This document shows, in pieces, positions 54,169 to 62,787 of a DNA stretch of 64,000 nt. The DNA is from Actinomyces weissii (GTDB taxonomy: Bacteria; Actinomycetota; Actinomycetes; Actinomycetales; Actinomycetaceae). How positions within the stretch are numbered: the first letter of the stretch is position 1; every line of letters starts with the position of its first letter. Both the position numbers and the translations under genes were made by a program. The stretch covers positions 1,364,001 to 1,428,000 of the forward strand of contig NZ_CP066802.1 of NCBI RefSeq assembly GCF_016598775.1, given 5' to 3'. Under the pieces are notes generated by a model, which worked only from the letters and a program-made list of their open reading frames with translations, searched no databases and was not told the origin of the DNA.

Positions 54169-54884
54169 CGCACCTCAGCGATGGTCGGGCCGGGCATGAG
54201 CGGGTCCAGGCCGGGCAGGTCCTCTACCTCCGGGCCAGGTGCCTGGCCGGGGGCGTGCAGCGGCAGGGGCTCGCGCGGGGGCCGGGGCAGGGAGTCACGG
54301 TGCACGATGATCCCGCCGAGGATCTCCTCCAGCGCGGTAGCGGCCTCCGGGGAGGTGGCGGCCGCCCCCAGGAAGTCGGCCCGGAGCATCCAGCGGGGGC
54401 CGTCCACCCCCACCAGTCGCAGGCCGGAGCGCACGGTCTTGCCGGAGGGGTCCAGCACCGGCACCACGGTGGACAGCTCGCGGCCGAAGGGCCCTTCCTC
54501 AACGGTGACCTCGCCGCCGTTGTCGGTGATCGTGGTGGTGATCTCCTGACGCACCTCGTCCCACAGGGACTCTGAGCGGGGGGCCGCGAAGACCCGCAGG
54601 CTCATCTGGGAACCTGCCAGCACCAGCGAGACCGAGGCGATGTCAGCACCAGGCTGGGGCGCCTCCAGGCGCAGCTGCATACCGTCCACCACCGGGATCC
54701 GCAGGGAGCCCAAGTCGATGCGGTTGACCTCGTCCTGCGGGGCCTGGCGGGAGTCCCAGGGACCGGTGGCGTCGTCTGCCGACGCGCCCTCCGGCTCCCG
54801 CTCCTCCTGGCTTACGGTCCCCTCCTCCTGGAGCGGCTCAGGAGCGGGGCCGTCCTTGCCTCGGCGTCGGGAGAAAAGTGCCAT
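54165..54884 (-). CDS. DUF3710 family protein
   Basis: A 239-residue soluble protein. The N-terminus MALFSRRRGKDG is basic, followed by an acidic linker (about 15-45). The core starts NRIDLGSLRIPVVDGMQLRLE and contains the hallmark DGPRWMLRADFLG, then a C-terminal PRPPREPLPLHAP. DUF3710 has no proven function. It overlaps the OB-fold gene by 4 bp. In M. tuberculosis (Rv2696c) dut follows, but dut is not found here. Confidence 0.9.
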   Translation of the reverse strand: MALFSRRRGKDGPAPEPLQEEGTVSQEEREPEGASADDATGPWDSRQAPQDEVNRIDLGSLRIPVVDGMQLRLEAPQPGADIASVSLVLAGSQMSLRVFAAPRSESLWDEVRQEITTTITDNGGEVTVEEGPFGRELSTVVPVLDPSGKTVRSGLRLVGVDGPRWMLRADFLGAAATSPEAATALEEILGGIIVHRDSLPRPPREPLPLHAPGQAPGPEVEDLPGLDPLMPGPTIAEVR

Positions 54885-54986
54885 CGGGGCCTCGTTTCAG
54901 GTTGGACTGGTTCCTTGCGCGCTGGAGCCTAGCGCCCTGCGCCGCCCTGGCGCAGTTCCGCCAGCTCAGTACGGCTGCTACGGGGC

Positions 54987-55292
54987 TCAGCCGGCGCAGT
55001 CGGTGCACACCGCCAGGCCGGTGGCGTCGTCGACGTAGGACAGCTGGCTGCGGTGGTGCACCAGGAAGCACTCGGAGCAGGTGAACTCGTCCTCCAGCTG
55101 GGGCACCACGTGGACGCTCAGCTCCTCACGGGACAGGTCCGCACCTGGCAGCTCGAAGCCTTCGGCGACCTCGTTCTCGTCCTCCTCGATGGCCGCGGAG
55201 GACTGGTCCTTCTGCCGGGCAGTGAGCTCCTCAAGTGAATCGGCCTCGGGCTCGTCGTCGTTCTTGCGCGGGGCGTCGTAGTCGGTCGCCAT
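54987..55292 (-). CDS. DUF4193 family small zinc-binding-type protein
   Basis: A 101-residue acidic protein from ATG 55292 (MATDYDAPRKNDDEPEADS), the family N-terminus. The C-terminal part carries FTCSECFLVHHRSQL and GLAVCTDCAG, i.e. two CxxC pairs that probably bind zinc. The function is unknown, and its position next to sepH is widely conserved in actinobacteria. The in-frame start at 55355 has no family support. Confidence 0.93.
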   Translation of the reverse strand: MATDYDAPRKNDDEPEADSLEELTARQKDQSSAAIEEDENEVAEGFELPGADLSREELSVHVVPQLEDEFTCSECFLVHHRSQLSYVDDATGLAVCTDCAG

Positions 55293-55640
55293 TGCCTCGT
55301 CACTCTCTTGTGGTGGATAGCTCTCGGGCGGCGCAGTGAACCAGGGCACAGCCACACCCGTCCGCTAAGGGCAGCCGGATAATAGCACTTAGCGCATCCC
55401 GCGAGAAGAGGAACCTCTGTGCCGCTCCACACCTTGCGGCTGGCGGCTGAACGTGCATGGACCCGCCGCCTGGCCGGGGAGCGCCGAAGCGCCGCGAGAC
55501 CCGGCACCCCTACCCGCGAACCCTGCTGCGGGCCCCCGCCGTCGGAGCTGCCGGGAGTGGGCCAGGCCGGGGCACACCGGCAGACCTCCCCCAAATCTCC
55601 GCCGGTAGGTGGCAGTCTTGCGCTTGAAGGAGGCAATCAC

Positions 55641-56918
55641 ATGATCGATCTGGAGCTGCTGGGGGTTAACGGCGACGCCATCGTCATGACTGACCCTGAC
55701 GGACAGCGGTACAAGCTCGTCATTGACGACGCCCTGCGCGCGGCTGTACGCCGTGACCGTCCCGCCGCCCTCGACTCCCCCACCACCTTGGAGGCCGGCA
55801 GGACCCTGACCCCGCGGGAGATCCAGTCGCTGCTGCGCGCCGGGGCCACTGCCGAGGAGGTCGCCTCCACCACCGGGCTGCCGCTGGACCACGTGCACCG
55901 TTTCGAGGGGCCGGTGCTGGCTGAGCGCAACTGGGCCGTGGAGCAGGCGCGCGCCTGCCGTATCGGCTGGGAGAAGGACTCACCGGTGCTGGGTGAGCTG
56001 GTGGTGGACCGTCTGGCCACCCGTGGCGTGGACCCGGCGCTGCTGGAGTGGGACGCGGTGCGTGACGGGCGCGCCCCCTGGGAGGTGCTGCTGACCTTCG
56101 TCCAGGGGGCGGAGGAGAAGCAGGCCCGCTGGGTGCTGGACCTGTCCTCCCACGCGGTGACCGCCCTGGACGACGAGGCGCGCTGGCTCACGGAGGCGGC
56201 TTCCAGCTCGCGCCGCCCGCTGGTCTTCGACCAGGACTCGCGTGCGCGCGGCGCCTCCGCCCAGAGCGGGGGCCTGGGGACCGCTGGTGCCACCAGCCGG
56301 TCCGCGTCGACGGCGCACTCACCTTCCCCGGCCTCTCCTCCTTCGGCGGTGACGGCGGACGCGGCTGCCGGCCCGGCGCCGTCTGTGCGACGGACGGAGC
56401 AGGTGGGCTCACGTCGTCCTCCGCTGCACCCGGACTCCACGGACGCGCTGCTGGCTGACCTGGCGGCGAGCCGGGGCCAGAGGGTGGAGCCGCGTCCGCT
56501 GGAGGAGTCTGGGTCCCTGCCGGTAGTGGGCGAGGAGAAGGTGACGGAGGCGACCCCGCAGGAGCCGGACCAGGCCGCCCAGGTGGTGTCGATCGCGGAG
56601 CGGCGCCGCTCGCACAGCGTGCCGACCAGTGGCAGGCACCCGGCGGGCTCGCGCCTGCCGCAGGTTGATGACGACGACGCCACGGTGGCTTCTCCGCTGG
56701 CGGCGGCGGCCCGCCACGAGTCCCCCACCAAGGAGACTGAGCAGGTGCTGACGCAGGAGGAGCTGCCGGACATGCCGGTGGCGACGCCGCCGAAGGCCGT
56801 GAAGGCAGCATCTTCCCCGACCACCGGCAGCGTCCCGGCGGTGGGCCGGTCCAAGCGGCGTAACCGCCGGTCGGTGCCCTCCTGGGACGAGATCGTCTTC
56901 GGGGCCAAGCCGGAGTAG
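55641..56918 (+). CDS. sepH: septation protein SepH (DUF3071)
   Basis: Cell-division factor that binds FtsZ and promotes its assembly in Streptomyces and mycobacteria. ATG 55641 follows GGAGG and gives 425 residues. The N-terminal domain MIDLELLGVNGDAIVMTDPDGQRYKLVIDDALR is intact, with the helix-turn-helix-like LTPREIQSLLRAGATAEEVASTTGLPLDHVHRFE next. The last 240 residues are low complexity with a basic cluster (RSKRRNRR) at the end. It is divergent from DUF4193. An in-frame upstream start at 55419 is not supported. Confidence 0.95.
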   Translation: MIDLELLGVNGDAIVMTDPDGQRYKLVIDDALRAAVRRDRPAALDSPTTLEAGRTLTPREIQSLLRAGATAEEVASTTGLPLDHVHRFEGPVLAERNWAVEQARACRIGWEKDSPVLGELVVDRLATRGVDPALLEWDAVRDGRAPWEVLLTFVQGAEEKQARWVLDLSSHAVTALDDEARWLTEAASSSRRPLVFDQDSRARGASAQSGGLGTAGATSRSASTAHSPSPASPPSAVTADAAAGPAPSVRRTEQVGSRRPPLHPDSTDALLADLAASRGQRVEPRPLEESGSLPVVGEEKVTEATPQEPDQAAQVVSIAERRRSHSVPTSGRHPAGSRLPQVDDDDATVASPLAAAARHESPTKETEQVLTQEELPDMPVATPPKAVKAASSPTTGSVPAVGRSKRRNRRSVPSWDEIVFGAKPE

Positions 56919-57069
56919 GCCTGAGTTAGAGGCCGAGTAGGCCCAGGGTTAGAGCCCGGACAGGCCCAAGCAGGGGCCCGCTCAGGCCACTAGCCGGTCT
57001 GCCGGTCCGCTGGTGGGTCTGGTTGGCCTAGCTGACCTAACCGTTCATGCCTGTTGGGTGGGGAGCCTG

Positions 57070-58497
57070 TTAGGTGATGGTGCGTAGCAGCGGGATCTCG
57101 GTCTCGTCCGTGGTGAAGGAGCCGTGCACGCCGGGCAGGGCGGCCGCCTCTGGGCTGTGGACGCGGCTGTCCACCGCCACCCAGTTGTCTGCCAGGGCCA
57201 CGACCACGTCCCCCACCACGTCCTGGGCGCGGGCGCCGAGCGGCCCTAGGTGCGCGGCGGCCTGCGCCTGGGTGCCGACCCACAGGGCGCGCTCCCCCAG
57301 CTCCGCCTGCCAGCGTGCCGCCACGGCTGCGGCGGCGTCCTGGTCGCCGTCGGGCACGTACAGGTGCAGGCAGCGGGGCTCTCCCGCGACGGCGGTGACG
57401 TCCTGGGCGAGTGCGGGGTTGTAGGCGACGTCGAGGCGGTGGTTGGGGCTGGTGTCGATCATGCCGTGGTCGGCGGTGAGTAGCACCCGGGTGCCGCGGG
57501 GTACACGGCGCAGCAGCTCGGCGAGCATCCGGTCCAGGCTCTCCAGCTGGGAGAGCCACTCCTGGCTGGTCCAGCCGTAGCGGTGCCCGGTGTGGTCGAG
57601 CTCGCCGACGTAGAGGTAGACCAGGGGGGTGCCTTCGCGCAGGGCGCGGGCGGCGGCGGCGGCCCGGTCCTCCAGGCGGTCGGTGCCGCGGTGGCGGGCC
57701 CCGCGCAGGGCGGCCTCGGTCAGGCCGGAGCCGGCGAAGCGGGCGGGGCTGACGGCTACAGCCAGGGGCGCGGTGGCCTGGTCCTGACGGCTCCTTGCGG
57801 TGGTGCGGACGGGGTCGCGCTGCAGGCGCTCGAAGATAGTGGGCACGTCCTGCCAGGAGCGCGCGTCCAGGGAGGTGTGCTCCCAGGAGATGAGGTTGAG
57901 CACCTGCTCCCGGTGCGGGGTGGTGCTGGCTTTGAGGGAGGCGCGCAGCCCGGGGTGGAGGACGCTGTACCCGGCCATGCCGGTGGTGCCGGGTAGCGCC
58001 CCGGTGCCCAGGGTGGTCAGGGCGGCGGCGGTGGTGGTGGGGTGGCAGGCGTGGGCGGTGGGCCCGGGCTGGCCGTGGCGGGGGGCGGCCTCGGCCTCGG
58101 CGAGCAAACGGCGCAGGGTGGGGGCGTGCCCGCGCCTCTCGCGCAGCTGGGCGAGCCCCAGGCCGTCCACGAGCACGGTGACGGCCCCGGGGGTGGTGCC
58201 GTCCTCGGGCAGCAGGCCGAGGGCCTGGGCCAGGCTGGTGGCCTCCTCCTGGCGCAGGGGGGTGGCGCCGGTGAGCGGGTCCGGGCTGGGGTCGGCCAGG
58301 TGCAGGCCCGCGGCGACGGCGCTGGCCCCAAGCAGCTCACGCAGGTGCGGCACCGGCTGCGCCCGGTACGCAGGCCCTGCCGGGTTCATGGGTTCGGCTG
58401 GGCAGGCGTCCTGTGCTGGGCTCATGGCTTCGGCTGCGCTCGTGCTCTCTGTTGTGCTCATGCCCTCCTCTGGGCTGACGGCCTGTGCCGGGCTCAC
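57070..58497 (-). CDS. alkaline-phosphatase-superfamily nucleotide pyrophosphatase-like enzyme
   Basis: A metal-dependent phosphodiesterase or phosphatase of 475 residues from GTG 58497 (GTGA overlap with the upstream gene). Metal ligands and nucleophile are visible: VLVDGLG (Asp), CHPTTTAAALTTLGTG (catalytic Thr in TTTAAAL), GELDHTGHRYG (Asp, His) and LLTADHGMID (Asp, His). The first 45 residues are Ser/Ala-rich with no clear signal peptide. Members hydrolyse nucleotide or other phosphodiesters, and the substrate is unknown. Coupled to the DUF5998-type gene. Confidence 0.85.
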   Translation of the reverse strand: MSPAQAVSPEEGMSTTESTSAAEAMSPAQDACPAEPMNPAGPAYRAQPVPHLRELLGASAVAAGLHLADPSPDPLTGATPLRQEEATSLAQALGLLPEDGTTPGAVTVLVDGLGLAQLRERRGHAPTLRRLLAEAEAAPRHGQPGPTAHACHPTTTAAALTTLGTGALPGTTGMAGYSVLHPGLRASLKASTTPHREQVLNLISWEHTSLDARSWQDVPTIFERLQRDPVRTTARSRQDQATAPLAVAVSPARFAGSGLTEAALRGARHRGTDRLEDRAAAAARALREGTPLVYLYVGELDHTGHRYGWTSQEWLSQLESLDRMLAELLRRVPRGTRVLLTADHGMIDTSPNHRLDVAYNPALAQDVTAVAGEPRCLHLYVPDGDQDAAAAVAARWQAELGERALWVGTQAQAAAHLGPLGARAQDVVGDVVVALADNWVAVDSRVHSPEAAALPGVHGSFTTDETEIPLLRTIT

Positions 58498-59153
58498 AGG
58501 CGGGCCCCGGCGGCCTGGGCGGTAGCGCGGGCGAGGCTGCGGGCGAAGGCCTCTGCCTTGGTCAGGGCGTCCACGCCCTCGACCCCGGCGGCCACCCGGA
58601 TGACTATGTCGTCCGGCACGGACACGCCCGACAGGCCGTGGTCCGCCTGGCACTGGGGGTCGGCGCAGCCGGTGGGCTCCAGGTCAAGGCGCCGTACGGC
58701 CCCCCAGGCCGCGGCGATGGTCATCTCCGTGAGCTGGCCGCCGTCCTTGTCCGGCTGGACCACGCCCCGGCTCAGCGACACGGAGCCTATGCGGGAGACG
58801 GGCACGGCCTCGCTGGTGGCCACCGCCCCCAGCCTGCCGTCGTCCCGGGGGACGTCGTCTACGTGCACCACCACCAGGCGGGTGCTGGTGAGCGCCAGGG
58901 CCGTCAGGTGCCGGTGGACGGCGTCGGCCACGGTGGTCTCCGACTGCACCAGGCTGGCCTGCAGGGGCTCCCCGGCCAGGACCAGCTCCAGGGTCTCCAG
59001 GACCAGCTCCGGGTAGAAGGCGGCGTGACGCACCTCCTGGGCCAGCGCCTCCCAGGCCAGTGCGGCGCTGTGGGCCTCCTGTGCCTGGACGGCCCCGCCG
59101 TCATGTGCGGCCCTGCCCTGCTGACCACCGGATCCTCGTGCTGCTTTGACCAT
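58494..59153 (-). CDS. DUF5998 family protein
   Basis: A 219-residue soluble protein. The core runs ALAQEVRHAAFYPELVLETLELVLAGEP, a conserved opening of this actinobacterial family. It then has HLTALALTSTRLVVVHVDD and EAVPVSRIGSVSLSRGVV (PH-like beta strands), and ends DIVIRVAAGVEGVDALTKAEAFARSL. Function unknown. Its stop overlaps the start of the phosphatase gene by 4 bp, and relatives are often next to that gene type. Confidence 0.82.
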   Translation of the reverse strand: MVKAARGSGGQQGRAAHDGGAVQAQEAHSAALAWEALAQEVRHAAFYPELVLETLELVLAGEPLQASLVQSETTVADAVHRHLTALALTSTRLVVVHVDDVPRDDGRLGAVATSEAVPVSRIGSVSLSRGVVQPDKDGGQLTEMTIAAAWGAVRRLDLEPTGCADPQCQADHGLSGVSVPDDIVIRVAAGVEGVDALTKAEAFARSLARATAQAAGARL

Positions 59154-59278
59154 GCCGCCATTGTGCCACCCACCTCTGACAGAAACCGCTGCCGTCTACC
59201 AATGCCCCGCCGTCGCACGCCAAGCAGCCCCCGACCCGACAGCACCCACCAGCACGGCACCACCGTCCCTGCCCCGCC

Positions 59279-59354
59279 GTCGGCAGCTAAAGCCGTCCAC
59301 CCGCAGCCCACCGGCGCCGTCCGACCACCGCGCGCCCCACGCCCAGGCCCCGCC
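59279..59354. repeat. 76-bp direct repeat, copy 1
   Basis: Begins GTCGGCAGCTAAAGCCGTCC. Nearly identical to 59440-59515, one base different. Confidence 0.9.
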
Positions 59355-59439
59355 GTCGGCTACCTGCGCGGCCCAGTAACCGCGCATCCCGCCGTCGGCA
59401 GTCAACAGCACCTAGCCTCAGCCCAGGACGCGCCCCTAC

Positions 59440-59515
59440 GTCGGCAGCTAACGCCGTCCACCCGCAGCCCACCGGCGCCGTCCGACCACCGCGCGCCCCA
59501 CGCCCAGGCCCCGCC
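59440..59515. repeat. 76-bp direct repeat, copy 2
   Basis: Begins GTCGGCAGCTAACGCCGTCC. It starts 161 bp after copy 1, and 55 bp separate its end from the topoisomerase start at 59571. Confidence 0.9.
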
Positions 59516-59570
59516 AGCCAGCCAGGGTGTCGCTGCGCCGGAAGCCGCCGTCAACAGCGACAATGCCCCC

Positions 59571-62129
59571 ATGTCGCCAAAGTCCACGACCGCCGCCCCG
59601 CCACCCGTAGACGGTGAGATCGTCGAGCAGGACCTGTCCACCGAGATGCGCAGCTCCTACCTGGAGTACGCCTACTCGGTCATCTACGCCCGCGCCCTGC
59701 CCGACGCCCGCGACGGCCTCAAGCCCGTCCAGCGGCGCATCCTGTTCCAGATGGACCGCATGGGGCTGCGGCCGGACAAGCCCCACGTGAAGTCCTCCCG
59801 CGTCGTCGGTGACGTCATGGGCCGCCTGCACCCCCACAGCGACGTCGCCATCTACGAGGCCCTGGTGCGCCTGGCCCAGCCCTTCACCCTGCGTCTGCCG
59901 CTGGTCGACGGGCACGGCAACTTCGGCTCCCTGGACGACGGTCCCGCCGCCTCCCGCTACACCGAGGCCCGCCTGGCCGCCCCCGCCCTGGCCCTGACCG
60001 CCGACATCGACGAGGACACCGTCGACTTCTCCCCCAACTATGACTACACCCTCACCGAGCCCGACGTCCTGCCCGCCGCCTTCCCCAACCTGCTGGTCAA
60101 CGGCACCTACGGCATCGCCGTCGGCATGGCCTCCAACATGCCGCCCCACAACCTGGGGGAGGTAGTGGCCGCCGCCCGGCACCTGGTCTCCCACCCCCAG
60201 GCCACCCTGGAGGACCTGATGGCCTTCGTGCCCGGCCCCGACCTGCCCACCGGCGGCATGATCGTGGGGCTCGACGGCGTGCGCGAGGCCTACCGCACCG
60301 GCCGCGGCGTCTTCCGCACCCGCGCCACCGCCCGCATCGAGAACCTCACCGCCCGCAAGAAGGGCATCGTGGTCACCGAGCTGCCCTACCTGGTGGGGCC
60401 CGAGAAGGTCATCGCCAAGATCAAGGAGGCCGTCTCCGCCAAGAAGCTCCAGGGCGTCACCGACGTCGCCGACCTCACCGACCGCAAGAACGGCACCCGC
60501 CTGGTGATCGGCGTCAAGAACGGCTACAACCCCGAGGCCGTGCTCGCCCAGCTCTACAAGCACACGCCCCTGGAGGACTCCTTCGGCATCAACAACGTGT
60601 GCCTGGTGGACGGGCGGCCCTCCACCCTGGGCCTGCGCGAGCTGCTGGACGTGTTCGTGCGCCACCGCCTGGTGGTCGTGGAGCGGCGCACCCGCTTCCG
60701 CCTGGCCCGGCGCCAGGAGCGCCAGCACCTGGTGGACGGGCTGCTCGTGGCGATCCTCAACATCGACGAGGTGATCGAGCTGATCCGCTCCTCGGAGGAC
60801 GCCGCCACCGCCCGCGCCAGGCTCATGCAGGTCTTCGACCTCACCGACCCGCAGGCCACCTACATCCTGGAGCTCCAGCTGCGCCGCCTGACCAAGTTCT
60901 CCGTGCTGGAGCTGGAGAAGGAGCGGGAGGAGCTGGCCCAGGAGATCGCCGAGCTGGAGGCGATCCTAGCCGACGACTCGCTCCTGCGCCGCGTGGTCTC
61001 CGAGGAGCTGGCGCAGGTGGCGGAGCGCTTTGGCACGCCGCGGCGCACCGTGCTGCTGGAGGCTCCCGGCGTGGGGGCTGTGGCTGCCGGTGGAGGGGCG
61101 GCGTCCGCGCGGGGCGGGGTGGCTGGTGCGGCTGGTGTGGCCGGTGCAGGCGGCGCGCTGGCGGCGCAGCAGGCAGCCATGACGGCGCTGGTGGGGGCCA
61201 AGGACGTGCCCCTGACCATCCCCGACGACCCCTGCCGGGTACTGCTGTCCGCCACCGGGCTGCTGGTGCGCACCAGCGGCTCCCAGCCGGTGCCCCGCTC
61301 CGGCCCCCGCCAGGCCCACGACGCCCTGACCAGCCAGGTTCCCGGCACGGCGCGGGGGCAGGTCGGGGTGGTGACCGACGCCGGGCGGCTCGTGCGCCTG
61401 GACGTGGTGCAGGTCCCGGAGGTGCCGCGCCTGGAGGGGGCGCCGTCCCTGGCCGGAGGCACCCCGGCGGGTCTGCTGGTGGACCTCCTCCCCGACGAGC
61501 GGGTCGTGGGGCTGGCGCCTGTGGGTCCCGGAGCGGAGGCACCCATCACCTTGGCGACGGCGCAGGGCGTGGTCAAGCGGGTCAAGCCCGGCGACGAGCC
61601 TGCCCGCGGCGACTCCTGGGAGGTGATCTCCCTGGCCGAGGGTGACCGGGTGGTCTTCGCGGGCGCTGCGGCGGACACCGACCTGCTGGTGCTGGTCACC
61701 AGCGACGCCCAGCTGCTGCGTTTCGAGGCCGCCAAGGTGCGCCCGCAGAGGCGTGGGGCCGGGGGCATGGCGGGCATCTCGCTGCGCCCGGGCGCCCGGG
61801 TGATCGCGGCGGCCAGCGTGCCCGCCGAGCTGCTGGCTGAGGCGGTGGTCGTGACGGTGGCCGCCTCCCAGGGGGCGCTGCCGGGCATGGGCTCCGGCTC
61901 CGTGAAGGTCAGCCCCCTGGACCGCTACCCGGCCAAGGGACGGGCCACCGGCGGCGTACGGGCGCAGCGTTTCCTGCGGGGTGAGGACGAGCTGGTGCTG
62001 GCCTGGGCGGGTGTGGGCCCGGCGCGAGCCGTCGGTGCCGGGGGGCAGGCGGTCACGCTGCCCGAGGTGGATGAGCGCCGGGACGCCTCCGGCTCCCCCC
62101 TGAGCGCCCCCATCGCCGCCCTCGGCTAA
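59571..62129 (+). CDS. parC: DNA topoisomerase IV subunit A (ParC-like)
   Basis: A type IIA topoisomerase subunit of 852 residues from ATG 59571. Motifs: YLEYAYSVIYARALPDARDGLKPVQRRILF, the fluoroquinolone-region VVGDVMGRLHPHSDVAIYEAL, and the catalytic tyrosine in ASRYTEARLAAPA. The C-terminal part has degenerate pinwheel blades with RPQRRGAGGMAGISLRPG, not the QRRGGKG box of GyrA, so I call it ParC. A Gly/Ala-rich insert (about 500-540) is unusual. It converges on the GNAT gene, beyond which lies the 3' end of a subunit-B gene. Confidence 0.9.
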   Translation: MSPKSTTAAPPPVDGEIVEQDLSTEMRSSYLEYAYSVIYARALPDARDGLKPVQRRILFQMDRMGLRPDKPHVKSSRVVGDVMGRLHPHSDVAIYEALVRLAQPFTLRLPLVDGHGNFGSLDDGPAASRYTEARLAAPALALTADIDEDTVDFSPNYDYTLTEPDVLPAAFPNLLVNGTYGIAVGMASNMPPHNLGEVVAAARHLVSHPQATLEDLMAFVPGPDLPTGGMIVGLDGVREAYRTGRGVFRTRATARIENLTARKKGIVVTELPYLVGPEKVIAKIKEAVSAKKLQGVTDVADLTDRKNGTRLVIGVKNGYNPEAVLAQLYKHTPLEDSFGINNVCLVDGRPSTLGLRELLDVFVRHRLVVVERRTRFRLARRQERQHLVDGLLVAILNIDEVIELIRSSEDAATARARLMQVFDLTDPQATYILELQLRRLTKFSVLELEKEREELAQEIAELEAILADDSLLRRVVSEELAQVAERFGTPRRTVLLEAPGVGAVAAGGGAASARGGVAGAAGVAGAGGALAAQQAAMTALVGAKDVPLTIPDDPCRVLLSATGLLVRTSGSQPVPRSGPRQAHDALTSQVPGTARGQVGVVTDAGRLVRLDVVQVPEVPRLEGAPSLAGGTPAGLLVDLLPDERVVGLAPVGPGAEAPITLATAQGVVKRVKPGDEPARGDSWEVISLAEGDRVVFAGAAADTDLLVLVTSDAQLLRFEAAKVRPQRRGAGGMAGISLRPGARVIAAASVPAELLAEAVVVTVAASQGALPGMGSGSVKVSPLDRYPAKGRATGGVRAQRFLRGEDELVLAWAGVGPARAVGAGGQAVTLPEVDERRDASGSPLSAPIAALG

Positions 62130-62143
62130 CAACCCCCTCCCTC

Positions 62144-62195
62144 ACCGCGAGACCGGGACATATGGCTCACGAGACCGGTAAGGGTAACCTTAGTT
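62144..62195. repeat. left inverted repeat of the island
   Basis: Bases 62144-62185 are the exact reverse complement of 62712-62753. Allowing two mismatches extends the match to 52 bases. Begins ACCGCGAGACCGGGACAT. Confidence 0.92.
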
Positions 62196-62469
62196 AGAGG
62201 CTGGTGGGGATTGTGCTGCCGCTGCAACGCCGTTGAGCTGCTTGCGTATAGGTCAGCCTGGTGCTGACACCGGGGGCCGACGCCTCGATGTCCGCACACG
62301 GAAGGCCATTGGTGGTGTGAGTCAAGTCCGCTGGGACCGTTAGTGAAGGCCGCCGGTGCCGGGGGTGACTGCATATTCCGCCCAGGCTCCGGGGTTGCAC
62401 ATACTAGATAGTGGAGGTTGTTGGGATCTCAACGTTTCTGGTGTACGTGTAACGTGGAGCACCGCGCGA

Positions 62470-62498
62470 GGTGTGCAGCAACGTCGTCGTTGCACACC
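62470..62498. other. bulged stem-loop inside the island
   Basis: GGTGTG pairs with CACACC and CAACG with CGTTG around a TCGT loop, with a 3-nt bulge (CAG) on the left. It might be part of a non-coding RNA or a protein-binding site. Confidence 0.55.
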
Positions 62499-62701
62499 TA
62501 GTGGGGGTACGGGAAACCGCCAGGTAGAAGCTCGCCGCAGAACTTTCCCCGTGATTGCACGGGAAAACCCCGGTTTACTGTTAGCCACGCCCCTCGTAAC
62601 GTGTGCAAGCCAGCCCCTGCCTACCCAAAATGGGCGCCAAGGCTCCGCCCAGCCCCGCCGTCGAGACCGTCCGCAACCGGAAACCTACCTGAGTTATCCA
62701 C

Positions 62702-62773
62702 AACTAAGGCCACCCTTACCGGTCTCGTGAGCCATATGTCCCGGTCTCGCGGTACCGATGTCCCGGTCTCGCG
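62702..62773. repeat. right inverted repeat of the island and shared palindrome half
   Basis: Contains the reverse complement of the left element (62702-62753) and then GATGTCCCGGTCTCGCG. Bases 62723-62773 are identical to 18888-18938 at the 62-bp palindrome. Confidence 0.92.
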
Positions 62774-62787
62774 GGAATTCACAGGGG

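Larger units (their letters stand above)
59154..59570. other. non-coding spacer between divergent genes, with direct repeats
   Basis: A 417-bp gap between the DUF5998 gene (minus) and topoisomerase IV subunit A (plus). It is C-rich on the plus strand and carries a 76-bp direct repeat (59279-59354 and 59440-59515) and several copies of CCGCCGTCGG. Long frames through it are low complexity and are not annotated as coding. Confidence 0.7.
62130..62787. other. non-coding island bounded by inverted repeats
   Basis: A 658-bp gap between convergent genes. It is bounded by inverted copies of the palindromic element (62144-62195 and 62702-62753). The centre is noticeably less GC-rich than its surroundings, with stretches near 47% G+C around 62401-62460. 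No convincing protein is seen. It contains a stem-loop at 62470-62498 and one perfect DnaA-box match (TTATCCACA, 62694-62702). Confidence 0.75.

Noticed and set aside
58485..59570. N-terminal extension of topoisomerase IV subunit A by 362 codons
   Set aside because: The extension crosses a repeat-rich non-coding gap and the DUF5998 gene on the other strand. The ParC family starts near 59571.
62694..62702. TTATCCACA as a replication origin
   Set aside because: A single DnaA-box match, with no cluster, no AT-rich unwinding element and no dnaA/dnaN neighbours.
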